The notes below the pieces were generated by a model. That model searched no databases, was not told the DNA's origin, and worked only from the letters and a program-made list of their open reading frames with translations. Positions 1 to 8,707 of a DNA stretch of 64,000 bases are shown here, one piece after another. Positions within the stretch are counted from its first letter, which is position 1, and each line of letters opens with the position of its first letter. The position numbers and the translations under genes are program-made. This DNA comes from Rhizobium altiplani (GTDB lineage: Bacteria > Pseudomonadota > Alphaproteobacteria > Rhizobiales > Rhizobiaceae), in contig NZ_LNCD01000093.1 in NCBI RefSeq assembly GCF_001542405.1, positions 17,209 through 81,208 of the forward strand. The letters are read 5' to 3'.

Positions 1-153
1 GGCTGGCCGCTTCAGCGCATCGGCGATCCGAGCCGCATCGGCGTGACTACAGCCATCGCATGGATGCTCCCGGCGAACGTGGAAACATTTCTGAGGCTCC
101 GCCCGTCCAGCTATCGCTCGCAATTTAATGGTCCGCTGGGTCAGGCAGCATAA
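1..153 (+). CDS. traI: TraI-type acyl-homoserine-lactone synthase, C-terminal end (runs off the window)
   Basis: The first 50 codons are open in frame 1 and end at TAA 151-153. The translation (starts GWPLQRIGDPSRIG, ends QFNGPLGQAA) resembles the C-terminus of the TraI autoinducer synthases that sit just before trbB on Ti and Rhizobium plasmids. TraI makes the acyl-homoserine lactone that activates TraR and thereby conjugation genes. The next start, a GTG at 164 with an AAGGAG site that overlaps the traI stop, is trbB, which is the family's usual order. Only the tail is visible, so whether the gene is intact cannot be judged. The call rests on this remembered similarity plus synteny. Confidence 0.6.
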   Translation, partial: GWPLQRIGDPSRIGVTTAIAWMLPANVETFLRLRPSSYRSQFNGPLGQAA

Positions 154-163
154 GGAGAAAACC

Positions 164-526
164 GTGAACCAGCTTCGCTCTCATCCTCCACTCGTCCGCA
201 AGCTCCAGGAGGCGCTCGGCGATCAGCTCCGCGTCGTGCTCGATGATTCGACCCTCGTCGAAATCATGCTCAATCCGGACGGCAAACTGTTCATCGAACG
301 GCTTGGCCATGGCGTCGCACCAGCCGAAGAAATGTCGTCCGCAAGTGCTGAAATGATTATCGGAACTGTGGCGCATTCGCTCCAGTCCGAGGTTGACACC
401 GAGCAACCAATCGTCTCCGGTGAACTGCCGATCGGCGGCCATCGCGTCGAGCATGACGTCTCCTTGGGCAACCAGGTGTTGAAGGAAAAGACAATTGGCT
501 TGGCAAAGAGCCGCGCCCAGGCCTGA
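164..526 (+). pseudogene. trbB: trbB, 5' fragment of the conjugal-transfer ATPase, cut by a deletion
   Basis: TrbB is the VirB11-like hexameric ATPase of the mating-pair apparatus, about 320 residues long. The GTG at 164 (AAGGAG ten bases upstream) opens VNQLRSHPPLVRKLQEALGD, the typical N-terminal domain, and similarity runs to the SGELPIGGHR segment at about 445. After that the reading frame enters the reversed 3' end of traB and stops at 526. The Walker A, Asp box and Walker B of the ATPase core are all absent, so the product cannot be an ATPase. The rest of the trb operon (trbC to trbI), which normally follows, is not here. The simplest reading is one large deletion with endpoints inside trbB and at the end of traB. 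Confidence 0.85.
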
Positions 527-1633
527 GCGCTGGCGCGCTGAATGGCGACGATGGATGTCCCTTTCGTCCACCAGCCATTGCCGACTGCGACGATGAGGTC
601 GGGATCCTCGAGCATGGAGTGCAGGACCGGCCAGACGATCAGTTGCTCGTAGCAGATCAGCGGCGCTATCCGACGGCCGGCGGCCGTCACGACCGGATTT
701 TCGAAAAAATGCGCCCGCGCACCGCCGCTCTGAGAGAGCAATGCGCGCCACGGCTGCCACATCGAACCTGGAACGGGCATGCGCTCGCGATAAAGAACCC
801 GCGCGCCATCGCCGGAGATGGCGACCAGAACATTATCGTATACGCCCGCATCGATGACGGCTGCGCCGGCGATGACCATGGCGTCAGTTCCTCTCAAAGC
901 TCGCACCCAGAACCGTTCGACGGTAGGCGTCCAAACCCAGGGAGCTTTAAGGAAGGACAATCGTGCGGGCGCCGCCCAGTACCCGATCCTTCATCATGGC
1001 AATCAAATCACGGTGACGCTCAATGCTAACGTCGCGGCCCAGCGATGCGCCCATTTCAAGGTCGACCCCTTGCCACGATTCAGCTAGCTTCGGTTCGTCC
1101 CAGGTTGTGGCGGACCCGATCCAAAAGCCTGCCAGGATGATCGCGGCAGTTGGCCACATGCGGGTTACGAGGCCCATGAGGCCGGCTGTCGCATCAGCCA
1201 GTCCCCACCATCCCCATCCCGGAAACAGTACGCCCGCCGCGGTGATCGGATGAGCCCAGCCGGTAATGCCGAATGGCGGAATGGCCATCAGAACCGCCGC
1301 CAGGAAATAGCGACACGGACGAGCACCCACCTTCTTTGTCCAGAGGACGGTATGCACGATGACGAAGCCGGCGGACGCACAGAGCCAAAGCAATAGTCCC
1401 GGCCACAGGTCCGAGGGATAGAAGGTCGCGACACCCTGCGGTAATCCCCGTGAGGCAGCCAGGAAATAGGCGACCGAGACAACTGCGGCGGTTAGTCTCA
1501 TTCGCACAAGCGCCCAGAGAACCGGAAACGCGAAGGCGACCGGGAGAAGCAGGACGTGGCCACTCCATCCCACCACCCCGGCGACGACCGAAACGGCAAT
1601 CAATGCGACTGGCTGGAGCGGCTCACGGCGCAT
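475..1633 (-). pseudogene. traB: traB, broken conjugal transfer protein (nitrilase / apolipoprotein N-acyltransferase-like)
   Basis: TraB of Ti-type plasmids is a membrane protein with N-terminal transmembrane helices and a C-terminal nitrilase-like domain, usually about 400 residues. Start chosen at ATG 1633, overlapping the end of traF by 11 bases. The first part reads well (MRREPLQPVAL, several hydrophobic helices, then ...GGARTIVLP) but meets TAA at 947-949 where the family continues LPES. About ten bases further the frame also shifts, because the continuation TPTVERFWVRALRGTD is in another frame. The nitrilase part (ICYEQLIVWP, VGNGWW, QRASAQAWARLF) ends near 475 at the deletion that joins it to trbB. 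One stop, one frameshift and a possibly altered end make this a clear pseudogene. Confidence 0.85.
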
Positions 1634-2189
1634 CGGTGAGCACCGGTTTCGCCAGGCCGAGGATCCCTGAGGCGGGCAGGGGGCCGAAGTAGCGAGAGTC
1701 ATAGGAGCTCCTGAATGGTGAATGCAGAAAGACGCTGTCGTCAGGCACGACGCCGCCGGGATAGGGCTTCATCGGTCGGCCCTTACCGTCCCGCTCTATC
1801 AGGTCGGAGGACGCGATCGGACGCCCATCGATCGTCACGTCGGCGCCGATTTCGACATGCTGGCCAGCGACTGCGACGACGGCCTTGATGAGCGGCGCGA
1901 CGCCGCCCTGGAAGGTGCCGGAGCGGAGATAACCACGCTCCCTTGCCTCCTGCATCACAGTCGTTATCGGAGGGCAAATGAAAACGAGACCCCCGCGAGC
2001 TGCCGGGCGATCGAGCGCCACGATACGCCAGAGGCCGAGGGGTTCGCTCGATGTCAGGTTAATTCGGAAACCGCCGACGATTGCGGCAGCAACACCGCCG
2101 CCAACGACGGATATCGCCAGGCCCAAGAGCACGACTGCATGGGTCCTTCGAGCGCTTCTCGTACCGAACGCAAACACGGGTGTTTTCAT
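1623..2189 (-). CDS. traF: TraF, conjugal transfer signal-peptidase-like protease
   Basis: 188 residues, the usual TraF length. It belongs to the S26 peptidase group (RP4 TraF), which trims and cyclises the conjugative pilin and acts in the inner membrane. Visible: an N-terminal membrane anchor (about residues 17-40), the serine region SSEPLGLWRI (about 47-56), and the C-terminal PDDSVFLHSP...SYDSRYFGPLP block typical of TraF peptidases. Its ATG overlaps the traA stop as ATGA, so it is translationally coupled to traA, and its end overlaps the traB start. The gene looks intact, but its normal pilin substrate (TrbC) would come from the deleted trb operon, so it may have no local substrate. Confidence 0.9.
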   Translation of the reverse strand: MKTPVFAFGTRSARRTHAVVLLGLAISVVGGGVAAAIVGGFRINLTSSEPLGLWRIVALDRPAARGGLVFICPPITTVMQEARERGYLRSGTFQGGVAPLIKAVVAVAGQHVEIGADVTIDGRPIASSDLIERDGKGRPMKPYPGGVVPDDSVFLHSPFRSSYDSRYFGPLPASGILGLAKPVLTDAP

Positions 2190-5100
2190 TTGAGCGAGAG
2201 CCCCTGGCTCTTCGTCTGACGTAGGGTCTCCGCCTGCTTCAGCGCCTCGGTTGTGCGCTCATGCGCGGCGAGCTGCTGCACCGTCCGCATCGAATTCCAC
2301 GCCGCTTGCATCTCGACCTTCTGTCCTGCCGTCATTCCCGACGTGACGGCACTGAAGGTCTGTCCATTGGGGCCCTTCGCAGCAAGCGACAGGAAGGTCC
2401 GCTCGCCGAAACGCTCGGATACCGCCTTGGCAAAACCCTCCAGTTCGGCCTTCACCATTTTGTCGGCGAGCGCATATTCGAGGCCGGCGGCCAGGTCGTT
2501 CCGGTCGATCGCATCGCGCACGTGTTCCAATGCTTGTTTCGCGTTTGCCGACAGTGCGGGAATATCGATCGAGACCTTCAGACGGACGGCGCGCTCTTCG
2601 ACCTCGAACTTGCGCTCCGCCTCCGCCCGCTGCCGCAGATAGCGCTCGAGGTTGCGGGCCAGCGCCGGCGCATTCGTTTGCGCCTTTTCCCGCTCCTCTC
2701 TGTCGGCCCGACTGGCAAGGATCCCGGTCTTGCCCTTCAGCGCGCCGAAGCTCTCGGGCTCCGATCCGATCTTGGCTATCGCCGACTTCGCAACGCTCTC
2801 GTCCTTCAGCATTGCGTCGACGTTAACTGCCTTGAATGCGCTTTCCGCCTGGGCGTAGACGAGGTGGAAGCGGGTCGAGACCTCCTCCCATTGCTTCTTC
2901 AATCCTGGATCGGCTTCGACCTTATCCTCGATCGCCTGCTCGATCGATTTGGCGAAGGTTGTTCTGCCCGAGACAATCGGCTTTGCCTCCTTGGTGTTGT
3001 TTTGGGTTGGGGACTGAGCGGCGCTGCGGACGAGCCCGAGCTTTCCGGCGACAGCCGCAAGGCGGACACCGAGATTGGCAAGCTTTTGCTTCTGACCGAC
3101 GATCCATTCCAGCCGGTCGCGGACCAGGGAGCGGGCGACATTGACGAGATTGAGACCGCGGGCTTCGGCAAAGCGAAGCGCCACGCGGTAGAAGGCGCTC
3201 TTCTCGTAATCCAGGGTCGTTTCCTTCGCACTCTTTCGCGACAGGATCGGGATCAACCCGCCGTTCTTCGCGAAGGATATGCGGCCGTAGTAGACGGCCA
3301 GATCCTCGCGATGACGGGTCATGGCGACATAGGTGAGATGGCGGTCGAGCGAAAGGGAAGCGAGCACCTTGACCTGGTCGACTGTGGCACCCTGGCTCTT
3401 GTGGATCGTCGTGGCATAGCCATGATCGAGGTTGTTGTAGAAGCGCTGTTCGACCAGCACCAGGCGGGCATTCTCCCCATCGCCGATCCGCGCCGTGATG
3501 CGTCCCGCTCCAACCTCCACGACCTTGGCCAGCATGCCGTTCTTGACGCCGAGCGATCCCTCGTTCTTCAGGAACACGATCTGGTCACCGACGGCGAAGT
3601 TCCGTTCGCCGTCGGCGGTCTTGAACCTGGTTCCCTGATCGAGAACCCCGCGTTCGATGAGTTTGATGCGCGCCACCTGGTTGAGCATGTGAACGTCACG
3701 GCGCAGATGAGCGAGGATGAGCGACGTCTTCGCCGGATCGTAATCGCGGTCCCAGGCAGCGATGAGGTTGTCAACAGCGTCGGCTTTGAGATCCGACCCG
3801 ATGACCCTGCCATTGGCGCGATAGGCGTCGACCGCCTTGCCGACCTTGCCGCGGGCCAGATCAAGCGAGGCGTCGCGCATCCACTGCTCGCGCTGGCGAT
3901 AGATGGTTTCGAGTTCGCCATAGCCGATGCGGTCGGCAATGGCGCGGAAGGCCGCACCCGCTTCGATCGGCTGAAGCTGTTCCGGATCTCCGACAAGGAC
4001 GAGTTTGGCGCCGGACTTCGTCGCTGCTTCGACGAACAGCGCCATCTGCCGCGACGACACCATGCCCGCTTCATCAAGAACGAATACTGTCTTGTCGTCC
4101 AGCTGATTGCGACCTTGGTTCCAGCGCAGTTCCCAGGATGACAGCGTGCGGGAGACGATACCGGCTTCCTTCTCCAGGCCCTCAGCGGCCTTGCCCGCAA
4201 GCGCCCCGCCAACGACGCGATAACCGGCGGCTTCCCAGGCCTCGCGCGCGGCTTTCATCATCGTCGTCTTGCCCGCGCCTGCACGTCCGATCACAGCAGC
4301 GATGCGCTCGCCTCCGGTAACATGTGCGATCGCCGCCTTCTGCTCGTCCGAGAGGCGCAGGTGACGGGCGAAGACCGCGTCCCGCACCGCGTCCGCCACG
4401 CTGTGAGAGGAGCGTTGATCCAACCAAATCGACCGACTGGCCATTTCCGCTTCTAGCCGGATGAGGTCGCGCGTCGTGTATTTCGCCGGCACGCGTAGAC
4501 CGCTTGAAAATTCGATCCGCTCGCGTTCAAGCCGGAGCGTCTCGGGGCTCTGCAGGATCCTTGCCATCAGATTTTGGAAGAGGTCGGCGTCGTCAATGTA
4601 GCGGTGGAGGATCTTGGCAACGTCACGTTCGTCGAAGACGCTCTTCTCCCGGGTGATCAGGTCGAGCACCAGTTCGGGACGGCGCTGAATGCGGCGGGCG
4701 TTTTCCGCCCGGCGCCCCTCCTGCAGCTCCATCCGCTCCAGCGAAGGGTCCCGCTCGGCCTCCGCCGACTTCCTTTCGATCGCCTTGACGCCGACGCCGA
4801 GGTGAATGGTCGGCTCGAGTTCGATCCCCTGCTTCTCGAAGGAACGGCCGTCGACGCGGAGATCGAGTCCGGCACGCGCCAGGTGTCGGTTCTGACAGGC
4901 AAACCAGCCGTCGCGAAAGACATTGAAATCATCGAGGCTACCGGCCCAGAGCTCGTAGACGATCTTGCCGGCATCGTTGCGCACCGGCGTGCCGTCAGGG
5001 CCGGTCACTGCGACCTTCTTGGCGCCGAACCCGTCTTCGGTCAGCGGCCGAAGCGTCGTCATCAGGTGCACATGCGGATTGCCTGGCGCATCGTGATAGA

Positions 5101-5521
5101 CCCAGTCCGCCACCATCCCCTTCGATGTGATGTGCAGCTCGACGAAATCCCTCACGAGTTCGATATTCTGCGCGGTCGAGAGTTCCACCGGCAGCCCAAC
5201 GGTCACGTCCTTGGCAAGCTGGGCATCGACACGCTTCTCGAAAGTTTCGACGCTATTCCAGAAGGCCTCGCACGCCCCGGAGACGGAGCGATCGGCAATC
5301 ATCGCCCGGAGCCATTTCGGTGCATCAGCCGGGATCACGAACTCTTCGTGCAGCAAGCCTTGCTTGCGTGTGTAGTCGATCGTGCGGGCCTCCCGCTCGT
5401 ACTCCATCTTGGCGCAATGCCGGTAGGCCGCCGACAGCACGGCGCTGCGGCCGGAGCCGCGGGCGACGATGCTGACGGAGAAATGAGGCACGGCCACGGC
5501 GGAGTTCTTTCCCGATTGCAA
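2186..5521 (-). CDS. traA: TraA, Ti-type conjugative relaxase-helicase
   Basis: 1111 residues, full family length. TraA nicks oriT and unwinds the transferred strand. The N-terminal MobA/MobL (MOBQ) relaxase domain covers roughly residues 1-240 and includes the metal-binding HxH in GNPHVHLMTT (near residue 150). A RecD/TrwC-like helicase follows: Walker A GRAGAGKTT near 410, Walker B VLDEAGM near 480, VGDPEQLQP near 510, and the TIHKSQGAT motif near 705. A long charged C-terminal region completes it. It reads away from oriT (5577-5632), divergent from traC, the standard Ti plasmid order. No damage is seen, so this plasmid should still be able to process its own origin of transfer. Confidence 0.95.
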   Translation of the reverse strand: MQSGKNSAVAVPHFSVSIVARGSGRSAVLSAAYRHCAKMEYEREARTIDYTRKQGLLHEEFVIPADAPKWLRAMIADRSVSGACEAFWNSVETFEKRVDAQLAKDVTVGLPVELSTAQNIELVRDFVELHITSKGMVADWVYHDAPGNPHVHLMTTLRPLTEDGFGAKKVAVTGPDGTPVRNDAGKIVYELWAGSLDDFNVFRDGWFACQNRHLARAGLDLRVDGRSFEKQGIELEPTIHLGVGVKAIERKSAEAERDPSLERMELQEGRRAENARRIQRRPELVLDLITREKSVFDERDVAKILHRYIDDADLFQNLMARILQSPETLRLERERIEFSSGLRVPAKYTTRDLIRLEAEMASRSIWLDQRSSHSVADAVRDAVFARHLRLSDEQKAAIAHVTGGERIAAVIGRAGAGKTTMMKAAREAWEAAGYRVVGGALAGKAAEGLEKEAGIVSRTLSSWELRWNQGRNQLDDKTVFVLDEAGMVSSRQMALFVEAATKSGAKLVLVGDPEQLQPIEAGAAFRAIADRIGYGELETIYRQREQWMRDASLDLARGKVGKAVDAYRANGRVIGSDLKADAVDNLIAAWDRDYDPAKTSLILAHLRRDVHMLNQVARIKLIERGVLDQGTRFKTADGERNFAVGDQIVFLKNEGSLGVKNGMLAKVVEVGAGRITARIGDGENARLVLVEQRFYNNLDHGYATTIHKSQGATVDQVKVLASLSLDRHLTYVAMTRHREDLAVYYGRISFAKNGGLIPILSRKSAKETTLDYEKSAFYRVALRFAEARGLNLVNVARSLVRDRLEWIVGQKQKLANLGVRLAAVAGKLGLVRSAAQSPTQNNTKEAKPIVSGRTTFAKSIEQAIEDKVEADPGLKKQWEEVSTRFHLVYAQAESAFKAVNVDAMLKDESVAKSAIAKIGSEPESFGALKGKTGILASRADREEREKAQTNAPALARNLERYLRQRAEAERKFEVEERAVRLKVSIDIPALSANAKQALEHVRDAIDRNDLAAGLEYALADKMVKAELEGFAKAVSERFGERTFLSLAAKGPNGQTFSAVTSGMTAGQKVEMQAAWNSMRTVQQLAAHERTTEALKQAETLRQTKSQGLSLK

Positions 5522-5576
5522 GCAAAATCAACATGTTCGGCAGCGAGATCGGCCCCGCCGGGGCGCTCTCAAAAGA

Positions 5577-5632
5577 ACGTCGCGCCAGCGACGTATAATT
5601 GCGCCCTTCGGATGCCGCTCTTGCCGAGCGGC
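5577..5632. other. oriT: oriT, origin of conjugative transfer (RSF1010/Ti-type nic region)
   Basis: In the traA-traC gap lies a perfect 7-base inverted repeat (ACGTCGC at 5577-5583, GCGACGT at 5588-5594, 4-base loop) followed by ATAATTGCGCCCTT at 5595-5608. The latter matches the nic region shared by Ti plasmid and RSF1010 origins of transfer. A second hairpin, GCCGCTC (5614-5620) and GAGCGGC (5626-5632), lies just beyond. The location between divergent traA and traC is where Ti-type oriT sits. The exact nicked bond is inferred from the family and not shown by the sequence. Confidence 0.85.
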
Positions 5633-5754
5633 CGGGATCATCCACGAAAGCATCGCCCTTGGCGATTGTAGGATTAACAGTAGTGCGTTCCACACCGACG
5701 TCCGGAAGATGGGGTCCGAGAGACAAGTTTTCGCACCCAAGGAGCTATCCGGAC

Positions 5755-6051
5755 ATGAAGAAGCCATCCTCGAAAATCCGCGACGAAATCGCCAGGCTCC
5801 AGGAGCAGTTGAAGCTCGCCGAAACCCGGGAGGCCGAACGCATCGGCCGGATCGCGCTTAAAGCCGGTCTCGGTGAGATCGAGATCGACGAGGGTGAACT
5901 GCAGGCAGCATTCGAGGATCTGGTGAAACGCTTTCGCGGGGGCAAGGCCCGTACGACCGGAGGGAAGGGGGCAGGCGGCGCAGGCGACGGCAGCACGCCC
6001 ACCGCGCAGAACCCGCCTGGCGCGGCTGAGGGCAGGACTGGCGAGGCTTGA
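5755..6051 (+). CDS. traC: TraC, conjugal transfer accessory protein
   Basis: 98 residues starting at ATG 5755 with an AAGGAG site at 5739-5744. The N-terminus (MKKPSSKIRDEIARLQEQLK) is a charged coiled-coil-like segment, followed by ERIGRIALKAGLGEIEI and a Gly-rich, low-complexity tail. These are features of the small TraC proteins of Ti-type plasmids, which assist relaxosome assembly at oriT together with TraD. First gene of traC-traD-traG, leaving oriT rightward. A longer in-frame start upstream would run into oriT and has no ribosome site, so it was not used. Confidence 0.9.
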   Translation: MKKPSSKIRDEIARLQEQLKLAETREAERIGRIALKAGLGEIEIDEGELQAAFEDLVKRFRGGKARTTGGKGAGGAGDGSTPTAQNPPGAAEGRTGEA

Positions 6052-6055
6052 GCGG

Positions 6056-6271
6056 ATGCGAAGATCGACGACTTCAGATGCCCGCAAGAAGGACACACGC
6101 GAAAAGATCGAACTCGGCGGTCTGATCGTCAAGGCGGGGCTGCGCTACGAGAAGCGGGCGCTGCTGCTTGGGCTCCTCATCGATGCCGCCGCGCGGCTGA
6201 AGGGAGACGCACAGGAGCGCTCACGGCTTGCCGCACTCGGTGCTGAAGCGTTCGGAGAGAGAGATGACTAG
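6056..6271 (+). CDS. traD: TraD, small conjugal transfer protein
   Basis: 71 residues. The pattern DTREKIELGGLIVKAGLRYE followed by KRALLLGLLIDAAARL is characteristic of TraD of Ti and Rhizobium plasmids, a small relaxosome accessory protein unrelated to the F-plasmid coupling protein of the same name. It starts four bases after the traC stop and its end overlaps the traG start (6264), so the three genes are probably translated as one coupled unit. No defects are visible. Confidence 0.9.
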   Translation: MRRSTTSDARKKDTREKIELGGLIVKAGLRYEKRALLLGLLIDAAARLKGDAQERSRLAALGAEAFGERDD

Positions 6272-8186
6272 GATCCTGCTGCTCGTTGCACCCTGCGCGT
6301 TGATGATGCTGACGGCCATCGGCATGACCAGGATCGAACACTGGCTATCCCACTTCGGCAAGAGCGATGCCGCCCGGCAGATGCTCGGCCGTGCGGGCAT
6401 CGCTCTGCCCTATGTCGCCGCGTCGATCGTCGGCATCGTCTTTCTGTTTGCGAGCGCCGGCTCGGTGCGGATCAGGACGGCAGGATGGGGCGTTGTCACG
6501 GGCGCGACAGCGACGCTCGTCCTCGCGGTCCTGCGCGAGGCATCGAGGCTCTCCGCGTTTCTCGGACAAGTCCCGGCCGGCAAATCCATCTTCAACTATC
6601 TCGATCCAGCAACGACGATCGGCGCCGCCACGGTGCTGATGTCGGCGCTGTTGGGCACGCGGGTGGCGATTGCCGGCAACGCCGCGTTCGCAAGGCCCGA
6701 GCCCAAGCGCATCGTTGGAAAACGGGCGGTGCATGGCGAGGCCGACTGGATGAAATTATCGCAAGCAGAAAAGCTTTTTGCCGAGAGCGGCGGCATCGTC
6801 ATCGGCGAGCGCTACCGGGTCGACCGGGATAGCAGCGCGGCACACTCGTTTCGCGCTGACAGCGCCGAGACCTGGGGAGCGGGTGGTAAGTCGCCGCTGC
6901 TTTGCTTCGATGGCTCGTTCGGCTCATCGCACGGCATCGTGTTCGCCGGATCCGGTGGTTTCAAGACGACATCAGTCACGATCCCGACGGCGCTAAAATG
7001 GGGTGGCGCCCTCGTTGTTCTCGATCCTTCGAACGAGGTTGCGCCAATGGTATCGAAGCACCGTGGCGACGCCAACCGCGACGTCTTCGTGCTCGATCCG
7101 AAACACTCAGAAATCGGCTTCAACGCGCTCGACTGGATCGGCCGGTTCGGGGGAACCAAAGAGGAGGATATCGCCTCCGTCGCGTCGTGGATCATGAGCG
7201 ATAGCGGTGGCGCGCGTGGCGTCCGTGACGACTTCTTTCGCGCCTCGGCCTTGCAATTACTCACTGCGCTGATTGCTGACACTTGCCTCTCCGGCCACAC
7301 GCCGGAAAACGACCAGACACTCCGGCAAGTGCGCAAGAACTTGTCCGAGCCGGAGCCCCAGCTGCGCCAGCGGCTGCAGGAAATCTATGACAATTCAAGT
7401 TCGGATTTCGTAAAGGAGAATGTCGCGGCCTTCGTTAACATGACGCCGGAAACATTCTCGGGCGTTTACGCCAACGCGGTCAAGGAAACCCACTGGCTGT
7501 CCTACCCGAACTACGCCGCCCTGGTCTCGGGCAAGACCTTTACGACGGGTGATCTTGCAGATGGAAAAACGGACGTGTTCATCAACGTAGATCTCAAGGC
7601 ATTGGAGACGCATGCGGGCTTGGCGCGCGTCATCATCGGTTCGTTTCTGAACGCCATCTACAACCGCAACGGCGAGATGCCGGGCAGGGCGCTCTTCCTT
7701 CTCGATGAGGTGGCGCGCCTTGGATACATGCGCATCCTGGAAACCGCGCGTGACGCAGGCCGCAAATATGGAATCACGCTCACCACAATCTACCAGTCGA
7801 TCGGCCAGATGCGTGAAACCTATGGCGGCCGAGACGCGGCAAGCAAGTGGTTCGAGAGCGCAAGCTGGATTTCATTCGCCGCCATCAACGATCCCGAGAC
7901 GGCCGACTACATCTCGCGCCGCTGCGGCATGACGACCGTAGAGATCGATCAGGTCAGCCGCAGTGTCCAGTCGAAAGGATCGTCGCGCACGCGATCGAAA
8001 CAACTTGCCGCCAGACCTCTGATCCAGCCGCATGAGGTGCTGCGCATGCGTGCCGACGAGCAGATCGTCTTCACCGCCGGAAACGCGCCGCTCCGGTGTG
8101 GGCGCGCAATCTGGTTTAGGCGTGAGGACATGAAGGCATGTGTGAAGCCGAACGCGTTCTTCCGCGATACTGCGGACAAGCCGTAA
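6264..8186 (+). CDS. traG: TraG, type IV coupling protein
   Basis: 640 residues. TraG (VirD4/TraG family) is the inner-membrane hexameric ATPase that hands the relaxosome to the mating pore. Start chosen at ATG 6264, which overlaps the end of traD and directly precedes the hydrophobic N-terminus (MTRILLLVAPCALMML). Three further hydrophobic stretches follow up to about residue 140. The Walker A-type loop GSGGFKTTS lies near residue 229 and Walker B LFLLDEVARLG near 476, followed by the conserved TTIYQSIGQ segment. Full length and intact. Without a local trb mating pore, TraG would have to work with a pore supplied by another plasmid. Confidence 0.93.
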   Translation: MTRILLLVAPCALMMLTAIGMTRIEHWLSHFGKSDAARQMLGRAGIALPYVAASIVGIVFLFASAGSVRIRTAGWGVVTGATATLVLAVLREASRLSAFLGQVPAGKSIFNYLDPATTIGAATVLMSALLGTRVAIAGNAAFARPEPKRIVGKRAVHGEADWMKLSQAEKLFAESGGIVIGERYRVDRDSSAAHSFRADSAETWGAGGKSPLLCFDGSFGSSHGIVFAGSGGFKTTSVTIPTALKWGGALVVLDPSNEVAPMVSKHRGDANRDVFVLDPKHSEIGFNALDWIGRFGGTKEEDIASVASWIMSDSGGARGVRDDFFRASALQLLTALIADTCLSGHTPENDQTLRQVRKNLSEPEPQLRQRLQEIYDNSSSDFVKENVAAFVNMTPETFSGVYANAVKETHWLSYPNYAALVSGKTFTTGDLADGKTDVFINVDLKALETHAGLARVIIGSFLNAIYNRNGEMPGRALFLLDEVARLGYMRILETARDAGRKYGITLTTIYQSIGQMRETYGGRDAASKWFESASWISFAAINDPETADYISRRCGMTTVEIDQVSRSVQSKGSSRTRSKQLAARPLIQPHEVLRMRADEQIVFTAGNAPLRCGRAIWFRREDMKACVKPNAFFRDTADKP

Positions 8187-8192
8187 GATCGG

Positions 8193-8420
8193 TCAAGTCG
8201 CATCGGCGGGCGGCCCGTCCAGCAGCCCATCGAAGACTTCGAGCAGCGCGTTGGTAATCGCCTGCCCCAGAGCATTGCCTGCAGTACGGAGATCATCCTC
8301 CGTGCCGTCACGCGCGGCCTGGGCAAGCTCGAAGCCCTGCTCGCCGACAATCTGTTTGGCGACTTCGATTGCCCAGAGACCGAAGTCGCCGCGGCTTCCA
8401 ATTTGAACCGTATCGTCCAT
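8193..8420 (-). CDS. Small conserved protein of unknown function downstream of traG
   Basis: 75 residues beginning at ATG 8420, with AAGG eight bases upstream. The protein is acidic and mostly helical in character (DFGLWAIEVAKQIVGEQGFE; a leucine-rich tail ALLEVFDGLLDG). It is convergent with traG, their stops only six bases apart. An upstream extension of the frame to 8741 has no good start and looks non-coding. I do not recognise a named family. The balanced composition and the ribosome site support a real gene. Confidence 0.55.
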   Translation of the reverse strand: MDDTVQIGSRGDFGLWAIEVAKQIVGEQGFELAQAARDGTEDDLRTAGNALGQAITNALLEVFDGLLDGPPADAT

Positions 8421-8707
8421 GATCAACCTTTGGATATTTTTCGCGCCCATACACTCGGCTGCGACAAATGACAGTACATGAGCCATAGCGCAACGCCGAA
8501 TACCGCCTTCCGTCGCTCTTCCAGAACCCTCGGAAGAGAAAACGGCAAGATGCGTTTCGTTTGCCAGCTTGAAATCTATCCGATCGGCCGAAGGGAGGCG
8601 GGACCGACTGCGCCCCACTCCTAAACACCACCTGAGGCCGACCTGTTCATAAAGACAGATGAAACCGGGCTCGACGTAGATTGATGCAAACAGCAGAGGA
8701 CGGGCAC

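Noticed and set aside
2261..4141. A 626-residue open frame on the plus strand
   Set aside because: Exactly antisense to the relaxase traA, with no ribosome site; GC-rich shadow frame.
4574..5671. A 365-residue open frame that runs over traA and oriT
   Set aside because: Antisense to the traA N-terminus and runs through oriT; no start signal.
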